Of a DNA stretch of 64,000 nucleotides, positions 49,110 through 60,159 are shown in pieces; position 1 is the first letter of the stretch; every line of letters starts with the position of its first letter. Made by a program: the position numbers and the translations under genes. The stretch is from Chondrosia reniformis. Taxonomy: Eukaryota; Porifera; Demospongiae; Chondrillida; Chondrillidae. The notes below the pieces were generated by a model. The model did no database searches and was not told the DNA's origin. It saw nothing but the letters and a program-made list of their open reading frames with translations. The DNA is taken from assembly GCA_947172415.1 (NCBI GenBank), contig OX359192.1, positions 4,466,501 through 4,530,500 on the forward strand, read 5' to 3'.

Positions 49110-51353
49110 GCACAATTAGTATATACAACTACTACATATAACTATTATATACATATGACTATTCCATTCAACTTATACAACTAACTAGTACATACAGCTG
49201 GTACATACTACTAGTACATATAACCAGTACAAACACATATAACTAGTTCATATAAATAGTATATACAAACTACTAATCCATTCAACGAGTAAATTTAACT
49301 AGTCCATTCAACTAGTACATCCAACTATTTCACACAGCTAGTACATAAAACTTGTACATATAACTAGCACGAGAACCTAGTACATACAACTAGAACTAGT
49401 ACATACAACTAGTACATAAAACTAGTACATGCAACTGGTACTTACAACTAGAACATGCAACTAGTACATACAGCTTTTACAGACAACTCGTACAGAAAAC
49501 TAGAAACTAGTACATAGAACTAGTACATATAACTACTACATACAACTACTACAAACAACTAGTACCTATAACTAGTGAATATTACTAGTACTGGTACATA
49601 CAACTAGTACATACAAGTAGTACATACAACTAGTAACTGGTACATAGAGCTAGTATTCACAATTACTACATAAAACTATCACATAAAACTAGTACCTACA
49701 ACTAGAAAATATTCCTAGTACTAGTACATACAACTAGTACATAAAAACTAGTACAAACAACTAGTAAATACAACTAGTACCTGCCTAGTACCTCCTATAA
49801 CTAGTACATGAACCTACTAGTAGTACTACCAGTTAGTACCTGCAACTAGAACATAAAACTAGTACATACAATTTGTGCATATACCTAGTGCATACATATA
49901 TAACTAGTACATATAAATAGTACATAAAAATAGAACATACAACTAGACCATAACACGAGTACTTACAACTAGTACGGTCAAATAGTAGGTACAGCTGCTT
50001 CACACAATTAGTACATACAACAAGTAAATACAACTAGTATATACCTACAACATGGTTCCTTCAACTAGTAAGTATAACTAGTACTGGTACATACAACTAG
50101 TACATACAACTAGTACATACAACTAGCAACGAGTACATACAACAACTACAAAGAAGTAGTACATGCAATTAGAGTATTCAACTAGTACATTCAACATGTA
50201 CAAACAAGTAGTAAATACTAATAGGGTATTCAACTAGTACATATAACTAGTACAGACAATTAGTACATACAACTAGAACATACAACTAGTATATACATCT
50301 AGTAACTAGTATATACAAGTAGTTCCTGCAATTAGTAAATATAACTTATACTAGTACATACAACTAGGACTTTGAACTAGTTCTTACAACTAGTAAATAA
50401 AACCTTTAGTAATACATACAACTAGTTCAGACAACTAGTACATCCAACTAGTAAATACCTTGTACCTACTACTAGTTCATACAACTACTACACATAACTA
50501 GTACATACAACTAGTTCAAACTACTAGTACCAACAGCTAGTACATACAATTAGTACATACAACTAGTACATACAGTTAGTTCACACAACTAGTGCATACA
50601 ACCGGTACATACAACTACTAGAACATACAACTAATACATAAAACTAGTACTTACAACTAATACCTACAACTAGTAAATATAACTAGTATAAAATGGAACA
50701 TACAACTAGTACCTATAACTAGTAAATATAACCAGTACGAATACATACAACTGGTACATACAACTAGTACATACAACTAGTTCACACTACTAGTACCTAC
50801 AACTAGTACATATAACTAGAACATACAACTAGTACATATAACTAGTACATACAACTAGTAACTAAGCCTAATAGCTATTACTAGTAAATATAACCAGTCC
50901 TAGTACATAAAACTAGTACATACAACTAGTATATGCAACTAGTTCATATACCTAGTTCATAATACTAGTACGTACAATTAGAACATACAACTAGGACATT
51001 CAACTAGTAACTAGTACTTACAACTACTACATACAACTAGTATTTACAACTAGTATATACAACTAGTACGTATAAGTAGTACATATAACTAGTACTAGTA
51101 CTTACAACTGGTTCATACAATTACTACATACAACTGGTACCAACAACTAGTAGTTACAACTAGTCCATACAAGTAGGACATACACCTAGTTCATACAACT
51201 AGTGCCTATAACTAATACACATAACTAGTACGTACAACTAGTACTTATAACTAGTAACTGGTATATAGATACATCTACTACATACAAATAGTACCTACAA
51301 CTACTAGGTATAACTAGCATAAGCACATAAATCTAGTATATCCAACTAACAAT

Positions 51354-51800
51354 TAGTAAACATAAGGGCCGAATACAGGCTGTACAGATGAGGGTGTTAA
51401 GACGAATAGAGGGGGTGTCGAGATTGGATAGAATAAGAAGCGTGGATCTTAGGGACAGATTAAAGCAGGAGGGAGTTTTGGATTATGTGAGGAGACGGCA
51501 TCAGAATTGAAAGCAAAGATTAGAAGAGATGACTAGCAGTAGAGTGACAAAGAAAGTGCTCAACAGTAAGAACCCAGGAAAACGCCCTAGAGGAAGACCC
51601 AGAAGGAGATGGATAAATAACTTTGAATAATTATTAACATTGTACATTGATTCAGGAAATATTTCTATGCTAGCATGGATATAAATATTAAACTCTGTCC
51701 GTAGAAAACTCTATATTTTATTTGTTTGTAATCAGGGTGACCTCCCGCTTGAGAGATAAAACCCTTCATCTTGTTTTGACTTGATTTGGTTTTGATGTAA
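51354..51800 (+). mobile_element. 3' piece of the split APE-type LINE
   Basis: C-terminal coding end plus 3' UTR of the LINE whose 5' part lies inverted at 55,734-58,311. It begins within a codon context (aaacataagggccgaataca) that continues the break in the other piece (aggctaaatataa). The 3' end merges into satellite near 51,800 after cttgttttgacttgatttgg. Confidence 0.8.
51364..51630 (+). pseudogene. LINE ORF2 C-terminal domain
   Basis: 89 codons reading KGRIQAVQMRVLRRIEGVSR, then KVLNSKNPGKRPRGRPRRRW and stop TAA at 51,628-51,630. The RVLRRIEGV and GKRPRGRPRRRW motifs are characteristic of the C-terminus of RTE/CR1-type LINE proteins. One internal TGA follows RRRHQN, where related proteins have Trp. 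The sequence has no start because it is the tail of a split ORF. Confidence 0.8.
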
Positions 51801-53347
51801 TAGTTACTAGTTGTATGGTCTAGTTGTAAGTACTAGTTTGATGTTCTAGTTGTTTGTGCTAGTTGTATATACTAGTTGCATGTACTGTGTTTTATGTACC
51901 GATTGTATTTATTAGTTGTATGCACTACTTCTATATATGTGTATGTCCTAGTTATATTTAATAGTGGTATGTACTAGATTTTATACTAGTTATATATGCA
52001 AATTCTATGTACTAGTTGTATGTACTAGTTGTATGTACTAGTTGTATTTACTACTTTTATGTACTAGTTGTATATACTAGTTGTATGTACTAGTTGTATA
52101 TGCTAGTTGTATGAACTAGTTATAGTTACTAATTGTAGTTCTAATTTAATGTACTAGTTGTAGGTACTGGTTGTATGTACTAAATCAATGTACTACATTT
52201 ATCTTTGTTCTTTTGCTCTTAGTTCTATTGACTAGGTGTACGTACTGGTTATATGTACTAGTTATATGTACTACCTGTATGTACTAGGTATACGTACCAG
52301 TTATATATGCTAGTTATGTACTAGTTGTATGTACTAGTTTTATGTACTAGTTGTAAGAACTAGTTGTATGTACTAGTTGTACGTACCAGTTGCATGTACT
52401 AGTTGCATGTACAAGTAATAGTTATATTTACCAGTTGTAGGATATAGTTGTATATACTAGCTGTATATACTAATTTAATGTACTAGTTGAATGTACCACT
52501 TGTTTGTACAAGTTCTTTGGACTATTTCTCTGTACTAGTTGTATGTACTCGTCACTAGGGTTATGTACTAGTTAAATATATTAGTTTTATGTACTAGTAC
52601 CAGTTATATTTACTAGTTGTAAAAACTAGTTGTAGGAACTAGTTGTATGTACCAGTAATATGTACTAGTTGTGTGAACTAGTTTAATGTACTAGTTGTAT
52701 GTACTCGTTGTTTGTACTACTTGTACGTACTAGTTTAATGTAGTAGTTGAATGTATATACTAGTTGTTAGTACTACTTGCATGTACTGGTTGAATGTACT
52801 AGTTGTATGCACTAGTAGTATGTACTAATTGTTTGTACTAGTTGTATGTAATAGTTGTATGTCCTAGTTATATGTACTAGTTGTAGTACTAGTTAAATGT
52901 AATAGTTGTATGTACTAGTTGTATGTTCTAGTTGTATGTACTAGCTATATGTACCAGTTGTATGTACTAGTTGTATGTGCTAGTTGTATGTACTAGTTGA
53001 ATGTACTAGTTGTATGTACTTGTTGAATGTACTAGTTGCATATATTGGTTTTATGTTCTAGTTGTATGAACAAGGCATATGTACAATTTTAAGCTGCTAG
53101 TTATGTAGTAGTTGTATGTACCAGTTGTATGTACCAGTCCTAGTTATAATTACTAGTTGTACGTACTAGTTCTATGTACTAGTTAGAGAACTAGTTGTAT
53201 AAATTAGTTCTATGTACTAATTCTATGTACTAGTTGTATGTACTACTTGTATGTACTAGTTATATATACTAGTTGTAGGTACCAGTTGTATGTAACTTGT
53301 CATATATACCAGTTGTATGTACTTGTCGTATGTACGAATTGTTTGTA
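51801..53347 (-). repeat. 13-bp satellite, inverted orientation (ACTAGTTGTATGT)
   Basis: Same 13-bp satellite as 46,373-51,353 but on the opposite strand. It ends in the left target duplication (53,348-53,363) of Penelope copy B. No gene. Confidence 0.93.
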
Positions 53348-53444
53348 ATAGAACTAATTATATGTGAAGGACTTCTGCGTGGCTAGGTTCTTGCCTATCG
53401 GTACGATCGAGGGAACCACACTAGCCAAAATCAACTTAGAATAG

Positions 53445-53488
53445 ATTCCAAACGTTTTGGTCCAAACCAGGACCTTCATCAGTGGAAT
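53445..53488 (-). ncRNA. hammerhead-like motif, core GAAA mutated
   Basis: Same layout as 7004-7047 (ATTCCA, CTGATGA, stem II GGTCC/GGACC), but the second core element reads AAAA instead of GAAA. Predicted to be inactive. Confidence 0.6.
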
Positions 53489-53687
53489 TAACACTTACAA
53501 AACTGAGATGGCAGACTTTATACACATGAAAAAAAGCGGGAATAAGGTGTGAATAAATGTGTTGCTAGGGGATGACAGCTTGCAGGCATGAGGTATAAGT
53601 CCTGTTGTTAACTGTGATGTGATATACTGGTATAATGGAATATAAAGTAACTGAAATATGCTAACATGCAGTGACACAGTCTAATAA

Positions 53688-54020
53688 TCAAGAGGGTGTG
53701 TAGAGGTGGATAAGTGGGTTGTACACCCCTGGCAACGGGCCTTCATCTCGGTTCATCTTATGCCGTTCTGTTCGGATGTGCCAGGCTTCAAGGGTGCATC
53801 TCTGGTGGTACCGATGGTTGTGGTCCACCACTTCTGCATCCTCCCACTTGATGGTGTGGTCCTCCTCCATGGCATGCTCTGCCACCGCTGACTGGGCTGC
53901 CTCGCATGACCTCAGGGCCCTCTTGTGCTCTGTGAGGCGGTGCCTCAACGTCCTGCTGGTCTGACCGATGTAGACTTTGGGGCAGTTTCCACAGGGAATC
54001 CTGTAGACTACACCAGTTCT
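53688..54020 (-). pseudogene. GIY-YIG endonuclease fragment, inverted partner
   Basis: Open from the junction (RTGVVYRIPCGNCPKVYIGQ) to the stop at 53,688, containing GVVY, YIG and the LEAWHI glutamate. The RT and zinc-finger-like region upstream are absent. Encodes an isolated nuclease domain only. Confidence 0.9.
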
Positions 54021-55427
54021 AAGATACACAAGCCGGAGACCCCCCTTCGGCCAATTGTATCCTTCTTGAACTCCCCAACATATGGGCTATCCAAACACCT
54101 GGTTTCCATCCTTTCACCGCTGGTTGGCAAGTCCACCTCGCACGTGAAGAACTCAGCGGAATTTGCCTCCTTTATTGCAAGTCAGACCCTCAGCAGTGGG
54201 ATGATCCTGGTGTCATTTGATGTAGTGTCTCTCTTTACGAGAGTTCCTGCTGACCTTGCAATAAGTGTGGCTGGTGAGAGACTCAAGGCGGACAGCTCAC
54301 TATCTGAACGAACAGCACTCTCAGCGGATCAGGTAGTGAAGCTCCTTCAATTCTGCCTGGACGCGACCTACCTTGCATACAGAGGAGAGTTCTTCAAGCA
54401 GACGTTCGGCACAGCCATGGGCTCCCCAGTGTCGGTGACAGTGGCCAACCTGGTCATGGAGAGTGTAGAAGAGAGAGCACTGTCCACGTACCAGTCCCCA
54501 GTCCCTTTCTGGAAGAGGTACGTGGACGACACAGTAACTGCCCTGCCCCAAGACCAGGTCAAAGCCTTCCACTCACATCTGAACACCATCGAAGCATCCA
54601 TCCAGTTTACAGTTGAAGAAGAGACAGACAACACCCTACCATTTCTGGACAAAAAGATCACCCACCACATAGACGGCTCCCTGACAACTACTGTATTTCG
54701 TAAGAGCACACACACGGATAGGTACCTAGACTTCCATTCGCACCACCCCTTGGCCCACAAAGTGTCGGTGGCACGCACTCTACTCCATCGAGCGGAGAAG
54801 ATCTGCACTGATGTACCAGACAGAGAGAAGGAGAAGAAGCACGTTGCACAGGCCCTCCACAACAATGGCTATCCTCGAAGCCTAGTTGCTAGGGACTGGC
54901 ACCCCTCAACTTCCCCACCTTGCAACCCTGACGAGGATGTGCCGAAGGCCACCGTAACCCTCCCCTACATCCGCCATCTATCGGAATGCATCCGGAGGAT
55001 TCTCAGCCCACTGGGAATTCGAATATGCTTCCGACCACACTGCACACTGCGACAGTCACTGGTCAGAGTGAAGGACCCAACCCCGGCACCGCAAAGAACT
55101 GGTGTAGTCTACAGGATTCCCTGTGGAAACTGCCCCAAAATCTACATCGGTCAGACCAGCAGGACGTTGAGGCACCGCCTCACAGAGCACAAGAGGGCCC
55201 TGAGGTCAGGCGAGGCAGCCCAGTCAGCGGTGGCAGAGCATGCCATGGAGAAGGACCACACCATCAAGTGGGAGGATGCAGAAGTGGTGGACCACAACCA
55301 TCGGTACCGCCAGAGATGCACCCTTGAAGCCTGGCACATCCGAACAGAACGGCATAAGATGAACCGAGATGAAGGCCCGTTGCCAGGGGTGTACAACCCA
55401 CTTATCCACCTCTACACACCCTCTTGA
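54021..55427 (+). pseudogene. Penelope-type RT and GIY-YIG endonuclease, 5'-truncated
   Basis: A continuous frame of about 469 element codons without frameshift: KIHKPETPLRPIVSFLNSPT, FDVVSLFT, MGSPVSVTVANLVME, catalytic YVDD, LPFLDKKI, CFRPHC, then GVVYRIPCGNCPKIYIGQTS and LEAWHI to the stop at 55,427. The open frame also runs upstream into the antisense of the inverted partner, which is an artefact of the junction. The N-terminal RT region (DKGNATVV motif) is missing. It is the least damaged RT in the window but lacks a start. Confidence 0.9.
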
Positions 55428-55626
55428 TTATTAGACTGTGTCACTGCATGTTAGCATATTTCAGTTACTTTATATTCCATTATACCAGTATATCACATCA
55501 CAGTTAACAACAGGACTTATACCTCATGCCTGCAAGCTGTCATCCCCTAGCAACACATTTATTCACACCTTATTCCCGCTTTTTTTCATGTGTATAAAGT
55601 CTGCCATCTCAGTTTTGTAAGTGTTA

Positions 55627-55670
55627 ATTCCACTGATGAAGGTCCTGGATTGGACCGAAACGTTTGGAAT
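55627..55670 (+). ncRNA. hammerhead-like ribozyme at the Penelope 3' end
   Basis: ATTCCA, CTGATGA, extra A, GGTCC/GGACC, GAAA, ACGT, T, TGGAAT, identical to the motif at 10,065-10,108. Confidence 0.65.
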
Positions 55671-55739
55671 CTATTCTAAGTTGATTTTGGCTAGTGTGGT
55701 TTCCCTCGATCGTACCGATAGAACTAATTATATTTAGCC

Positions 55740-56997
55740 TGTTGAGCCAACACTTCACATCCATAGGTCAAGGTGGGTATCACCATAGCATTTACCACTT
55801 TAATTTCGTGCCCTTCATCAGTTCCTTCCTTCCCAGCACTGTATTTCCAATTGCCCCAATCATTTTTCATGCCTTTTCTATTCTTTGCTCCACTTCCTAA
55901 TCCATATACCCATCACCACTAATCATTACACCAAGGTACCTCATCTCCTTCTCTTGCTCCACCCTCTCGCCATTCACTTCGATAATATATACTTCTTATT
56001 ACCCTCCAATCCTCATGGCTCTTGTCTTCTGCCAATTTGCCTTCATTCCTTATTCTTCCAACTTATCATTCAGCTCTTGCAGATTGTGCTGTAATGCTTC
56101 TTCAGTTCCCGCCAGCATCACCAGGTCATCAGCAAACAATAATACCTCCAACTGCCCAGTGGTTAACTGCACACTGCCATAAAATTGCTTCCTTGCTTCT
56201 GTCACTATCCGGTCTATGAGGATGTTAAAAAGCCAAAGGGACAAGAGGCAGCCTGCCTGACACCCTTCCTGACCTGAAACCGAGATGACTCCCTGCCTCC
56301 TATTCTCACTCTTGCCCAGCCATCCTCATATAAGCTCTGAATTGCTACTAACAACTTTCCCCGCACACCATAGTTTTTCAGCGCTTCCAACAGCTTATCC
56401 TTGCTGACACTATCATAGGCTTTCTCTAAATCCACAAATCCTGCATATGCCACATTGCCCTTTTCAAATACCTTTTCAATTACCTGCCTCACTGCAAACA
56501 CTTGGTCTACACAAACTCTACCCATTCTGAAACCACCCGGTTCATCCATTAATACCGAATCTGTTACCACCCTTAATCTATCACTGACAATCCTTGCATA
56601 GATCTTTCCCACCACACTCAGTAGGCTTATTCCCTTGTAATTGCCACACTCTGTCCTACATCCCTTTTATGAATGGGTATGATTATAGCCTCCCTCCATT
56701 CTCTAGGCGTCTTTCCACATCTCCAAGCCACGTCAAGCACATCTTTCAGCCATCGCATCATTGTCCATCCTTCACCATCTCTTCCTGAATGCCACATACT
56801 CCCCCTGCTTTTCCACCTTTCAGGTTCCTCACTGCCCTCTTCACTTTCTCCACCTCATTCCCTCTATCTTCATCCTGCATTTCACATCCATCTCCTCTGA
56901 CCTCTTCTCCTCGCCCAGCATTGCCATTGAGGAGACTATCAAAATGCTCCCTCCATCTGCTCAGTGCCTCAGTTTCAGATTTTATTTCCCCATCCAA
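55740..56997 (-). pseudogene. LINE reverse transcriptase domain
   Basis: Linker with ALSRWREHFDSLLNG (56,758-56,997). RT: YARIVSDRLRVVTDSVLMDE, YAGFVDLEKAYDSV (catalytic Asp of motif A) in 56,214-56,615. Then WLFNILIDRIV and VLLFADDLVMLAGTEE (FADD) in 56,050-56,244, a thumb with EMRYLGVMISGDG near 55,930, and TLTYGCEVLAQQAKY at the truncated end. Several frameshifts and stops. Antisense open frames in this region are shadows. Confidence 0.85.
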
Positions 56998-57356
56998 TCC
57001 CCTAACATGTGTAGCTGTCTCCCCCCTTGGGCCTTACCCTTGACCAGAACCCCTTCTGCATCCCCTCGGCATCCCTCTCCATTTCTTCTCCAAGCCTTAT
57101 CCATTCGTCATTCTTAGCCTTTTTCACTCTGCTTCTAGCTTCCCTCTTTGCCTCATTATAGGCTATCTTTGTTTCCTCACACCCTTGATTCAGCAGTCTT
57201 TGTAGACTGTCTTCTTGGCCCTAACTGCATCCTGCACCTCCTTGCTCCACCAGGCAGTTCTGTACCTCCCGCCTCTATTTCTTGTCCTTCCACAAACTGC
57301 TGATCTCAAGATTCCCTCCTTCACCTCTTCCCAAGCTGCTTCTACTGTCTGAATCC

Positions 57357-58230
57357 CTAATTGTCTGGCTGCCGGTACTTACTCATCAACTTGGCCTCAA
57401 ACGTCCACCTCACTTCAACCCTGATGCTTCCACCACCTATTTTGATTTCTCTTGGTTTCTGTCTCTTTGTCTTTAGCTTAATGATTATCAGCAACAGGTA
57501 GTGGTCACTGCCTATCTCTGCCCCTCTCACGACTTTCACATCTCTCAGTTCTATTAATCACCACCAGGTTATTCTCAGCACAGAATTGCAAAAGTCTTTA
57601 GCCATTACCATTCTCCACCACCTCACCTTGCCTCCCAATGATTTCTCCCCACACTTTCACATTATCTCCAACCTGTGCATTCATGTCACCCATGACTATC
57701 AGCTTATCCTGCTTATGCACTTCTTTCATTATCTGCTGTAGCTGTTCATAGAAATCTTCTTTCACTTCATCTGTGCTATCCTCAGTAGGTGCATATACTT
57801 GAATCACTGTCATCCACACACCTTCAATTCCCAGCCTTATCCTCACAATTCTCTAAATTATGCACTTCCACTCCTTTAGGAACCCTCTCAGCTCTTCTGA
57901 CAGAAATACAACCACTCCTGCTTTCGCTCTTCCTTCCTGGACTCCCGAAAAAATGCACATTCCTTCCCCTATCGCTTTGGCCCCATTCCCTTTCATCCTT
58001 GTCTCGCTCACTCCCAACACCTCCAGCCTATACTTCACTATCTCTTCAACCAGCTCCTCTTCTCTGCCTCTTAGCAACTTCACATTCCACGCCCCGAATC
58101 TGACCCATTCCTCTTCTCCTCCTCGTCGATCCTTACTGATCCCGACACCCGCATTTTTACTCGCACCCATTAAACCTGTTCCTACACCTATCCTTAGCTC
58201 TGTCCTACTACGTCCTAGATCAGCGTTCAA
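57357..58230 (-). pseudogene. LINE APE-type endonuclease domain
   Basis: Segments in order: FGAWNVKLLRGREEELVEEI (N-terminal Asn motif) and VLGVSETRMKG (catalytic Glu) in 57,853-58,230; VWMTVIQVYAPTEDS and IVMGDMNAQVGD (Tyr and Asp-X-Asn motifs) in 57,598-57,846; AEIGSDHYLLL (Ser-Asp-His motif) in 57,357-57,539. Together these give a full set of APE endonuclease motifs used to nick target DNA. Two frame changes or stops separate the three segments. Confidence 0.85.
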
Positions 58231-58311
58231 TCATCCAGGCATTCCCGATTGCTGTCAGGTCGTCCTTGTAGATCAGTTTCTCCTAGCGCAGCTGCTGCCA
58301 TTTTTCACACT

Positions 58312-58349
58312 GCCGCTGTAGCCTAATGGATATGGCATCGGCCTCCTAA
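58312..58349 (+). pseudogene. 5' half of tRNA-Arg(CCU)
   Basis: The 38 bases fit tRNA positions 1-38: acceptor strand GCCGCTG, TA, D-arm GCCTAATGGATATGGC, anticodon stem TCGGC, and loop CTCCTAA with anticodon CCT. It stops exactly at the end of the anticodon loop, where the 13-bp satellite begins. The 3' half is absent, so it is not a functional gene. Origin (split gene, or a reverse-transcribed tRNA half) is unknown. Confidence 0.7.
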
Positions 58350-59055
58350 CTATTACATACAACTAGTATATACAACAAGTACCTACAACTAGTGAATATA
58401 GCCAGTCCTCCTGCATACAACAAGTACATACAACTAGGATATACAACCAGTACATACAACTTGTAACGAGTACATACAACTAATACAAAAAACTAGTACA
58501 TACAGTTTGTGTATAAAACTAGTTATGAATACATACAATTAGAACATACAACTAGTACATACAACTAACACATACAAACTAGTACATACAACTAGTTCAT
58601 ACAACTAGTAAATATAACTAGTTACTAGTACATATAACTAGTTACTAGTACATACATCTAGTACACACAACCAGTACATACAACTAGTACCTACAACTGG
58701 CAAGTATAACTAGTACTAGCACACACAACTAGTACATACAAGTAATACCTAAAACCAGGAAATATAACTAGTTCTCACAAATACAATTATTACAAAAAAC
58801 TAGTACATACAACTTGTATTGAGTACACATAACTACTATTATACAAGTAGGACCAAAAGCTAGTAAATACAACTGGTATATACAACTAGGATATACATCT
58901 AGTTACTACAACTAGCAAATATAACTATTACAATATAGTACATACAACTAGTACATAATATTAGTACATACAAGTATTACCTAGAACTAGTACATAAACT
59001 AGTTCATACTACTAGTATTACAACTAGTACATACAGCCTGTACATACAACTAGTA

Positions 59056-59591
59056 CAGTGAAAACTGGTTAACGAGAAATTCACGGTGCAAGCCAAATCA
59101 TTTCTCGTTAACAGTATTTCTTGTTATCAGATCTCCATACATGTAATGTAATGATACAAAAGTGTATATATATATATGCATATAAACACGCTTCACGCTA
59201 TATAAACGCTTCGTCGATATCAGAGTAGGCTGTTTCGCGAAGACGTTTCCTACTCCCGTTGGCGCTGGAGTTTTCTACCTCGACTTTAGTCCTGTTCTTC
59301 AAGAACGTAGACAGTGTCGAATTGGGAATATCGTACTTTTTACAAATTTACGACTTAGAGAACCTTTTGGCGTCAATCTCTTCGAAAATTTTTATCTTGA
59401 AATCTATCGAGTAGCTTCGCTGCTTCTTCGCGACTGCCATCTTGACAAATTACACGGTTAATGCCTTCGCGTTAACAGGCACTTTTCGCGTAAAACGGTA
59501 TATTTAGTATGGTAAATAACCTGGTCTCGCGAATTGTTTGTGTTAAGCAATATTTCGTGTAAAGCGACTTCGTGTTAACCAGTTTTCACTG
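59056..59591 (-). mobile_element. Tigger/pogo element, non-autonomous
   Basis: 536 bp with a 19-bp near-perfect TIR (cagtgaaaactggttaac...) at both ends and TA duplications at 59,054-59,055 and 59,592-59,593. Unlike the HIRAN-carrying elements it retains a piece of transposase, the N-terminal DNA-binding domain, on the minus strand. Confidence 0.88.
59198..59440 (-). pseudogene. Tigger transposase N-terminal CENP-B-like DNA-binding domain
   Basis: 81 codons from ATG 59,438-59,440: MAVAKKQRSYSIDFKIKIFE, then after an in-frame TAA at codon 31 ICKKYDIPNSTLSTFLKNRT and a stop TAG at 59,198-59,200. The helix-turn-helix pattern (K-KIF-EI, YDIPNSTLSTFLKN) is that of the psq/CENP-B-type domain at the start of pogo/Tigger transposases, which binds the element TIRs. 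The second DNA-binding domain and the DDE catalytic domain are deleted. One stop; otherwise the frame is intact. Confidence 0.8.
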
Positions 59592-60099
59592 TAATTGTAA
59601 CTAGTACAAGTACAGACAACCAGTAAATACAACTAGTATATAACAAGCATATTAAACTTGTGCATAGCCTAGTACACACAACTAGTACATATAACTAGTA
59701 CATATAACTAGGACTTTTAACCAGTACATACAACTAGTAAATATAATTAGTACATACACGTAGAAGTAGTGCATACAACTAGTGCATAAATCCAATACAT
59801 TCAACGAGTACATTAAACTAGCACATACAACTAGTACACACTACTCGTACATACCACTAGTAAATACTATGAGTACATACAACTAATACATGGAACTAGT
59901 ACATATACATAGAAGTAGTACATACAACTAGTACTTACAAACACGACATACAACTAGCATATTAAACTAGTACTATACCTAGTACAAATAACTAGTATGT
60001 AGAAATAGCAAATGAAACTAGCACATACAACTAGTACATACAACTTGTTCCTACAACTAGTAAATATAACTATTACTAGTACATGCAACTAGTAGAAAC

Positions 60100-60159
60100 A
60101 AGTAGTTCGAGTTAAAAAACTCGTGGGGCTGCCGCCTCCCAAATGAACTCGAACTACTT
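60100..60159. repeat. 14-bp inverted repeat at the edge of the satellite
   Basis: aagtagttcgagtt (60,100-60,113) and aactcgaactactt (60,146-60,159) form a perfect stem with a 32-nt GC-rich loop (cgtggggctgccgcctccca). It marks the exact transition from the 13-bp satellite to the region leading to the helicase gene. The loop shares GGGGC-GCCGCCT with the GC-rich motif at 46,625 and 47,483. It could be a transcription or transposition terminus. Confidence 0.65.

Larger units (their letters stand above)
46373..51353 (+). repeat. 13-bp satellite (ACATACAACTAGT), plus orientation
   Basis: Diverged tandem array of a 13-bp unit. About eleven perfect consecutive units lie at 47,904-48,045; elsewhere units are mutated and phased irregularly. 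A segment of about 110 bp is duplicated at 46,536-46,650 and 47,400-47,510, each ending in the GC-rich gttgccggggcagccgcctg. Two insertions are listed separately. Its sequence is unrelated to the 23-bp satellite. No gene. Confidence 0.95.
53364..55717 (+). mobile_element. Penelope-like element, copy B, with inverted truncated partner
   Basis: A minus-strand fragment (53,364 to about 54,020: 3' end, 3' UTR, GIY-YIG) is joined head-to-head to a longer plus-strand copy (about 54,021-55,717: RT from KIHKPETPL onward, GIY-YIG, 3' UTR, end). Direct repeats atagaactaattatat flank it (53,348-53,363; 55,718-55,733). Architecture is the same as copy A, but with different truncation points, so the two are independent insertions. 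Confidence 0.9.
55734..58311 (-). mobile_element. APE-type LINE (RTE/CR1-like), 5' and central part
   Basis: Minus-strand element with endonuclease (57,357-58,230) and RT (about 55,740-57,000). It ends abruptly at 55,734 inside the thumb/C-terminal region (TLTYGCEVLAQQAKYN), where the Penelope target duplication and an inversion junction lie. The missing C-terminus is at 51,354-51,800 on the other strand. The 5' side abuts a tRNA-Arg half at 58,312. Confidence 0.85.
58350..60099 (+). repeat. 13-bp satellite, plus orientation
   Basis: Diverged ACATACAACTAGT units, interrupted by the Tigger remnant at 59,056-59,591. Same orientation as 46,373-51,353. No gene. Confidence 0.93.

Noticed and set aside
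46373-51353. CRISPR-like array of short repeats
   Set aside because: The 13-bp units are directly tandem without unique spacers and lie in a eukaryotic repeat region.
57789-58321. Pro/Ser/Leu-rich plus-strand frames between 55,694 and 58,321
   Set aside because: Antisense of the LINE endonuclease and RT, which show clear motifs on the minus strand.
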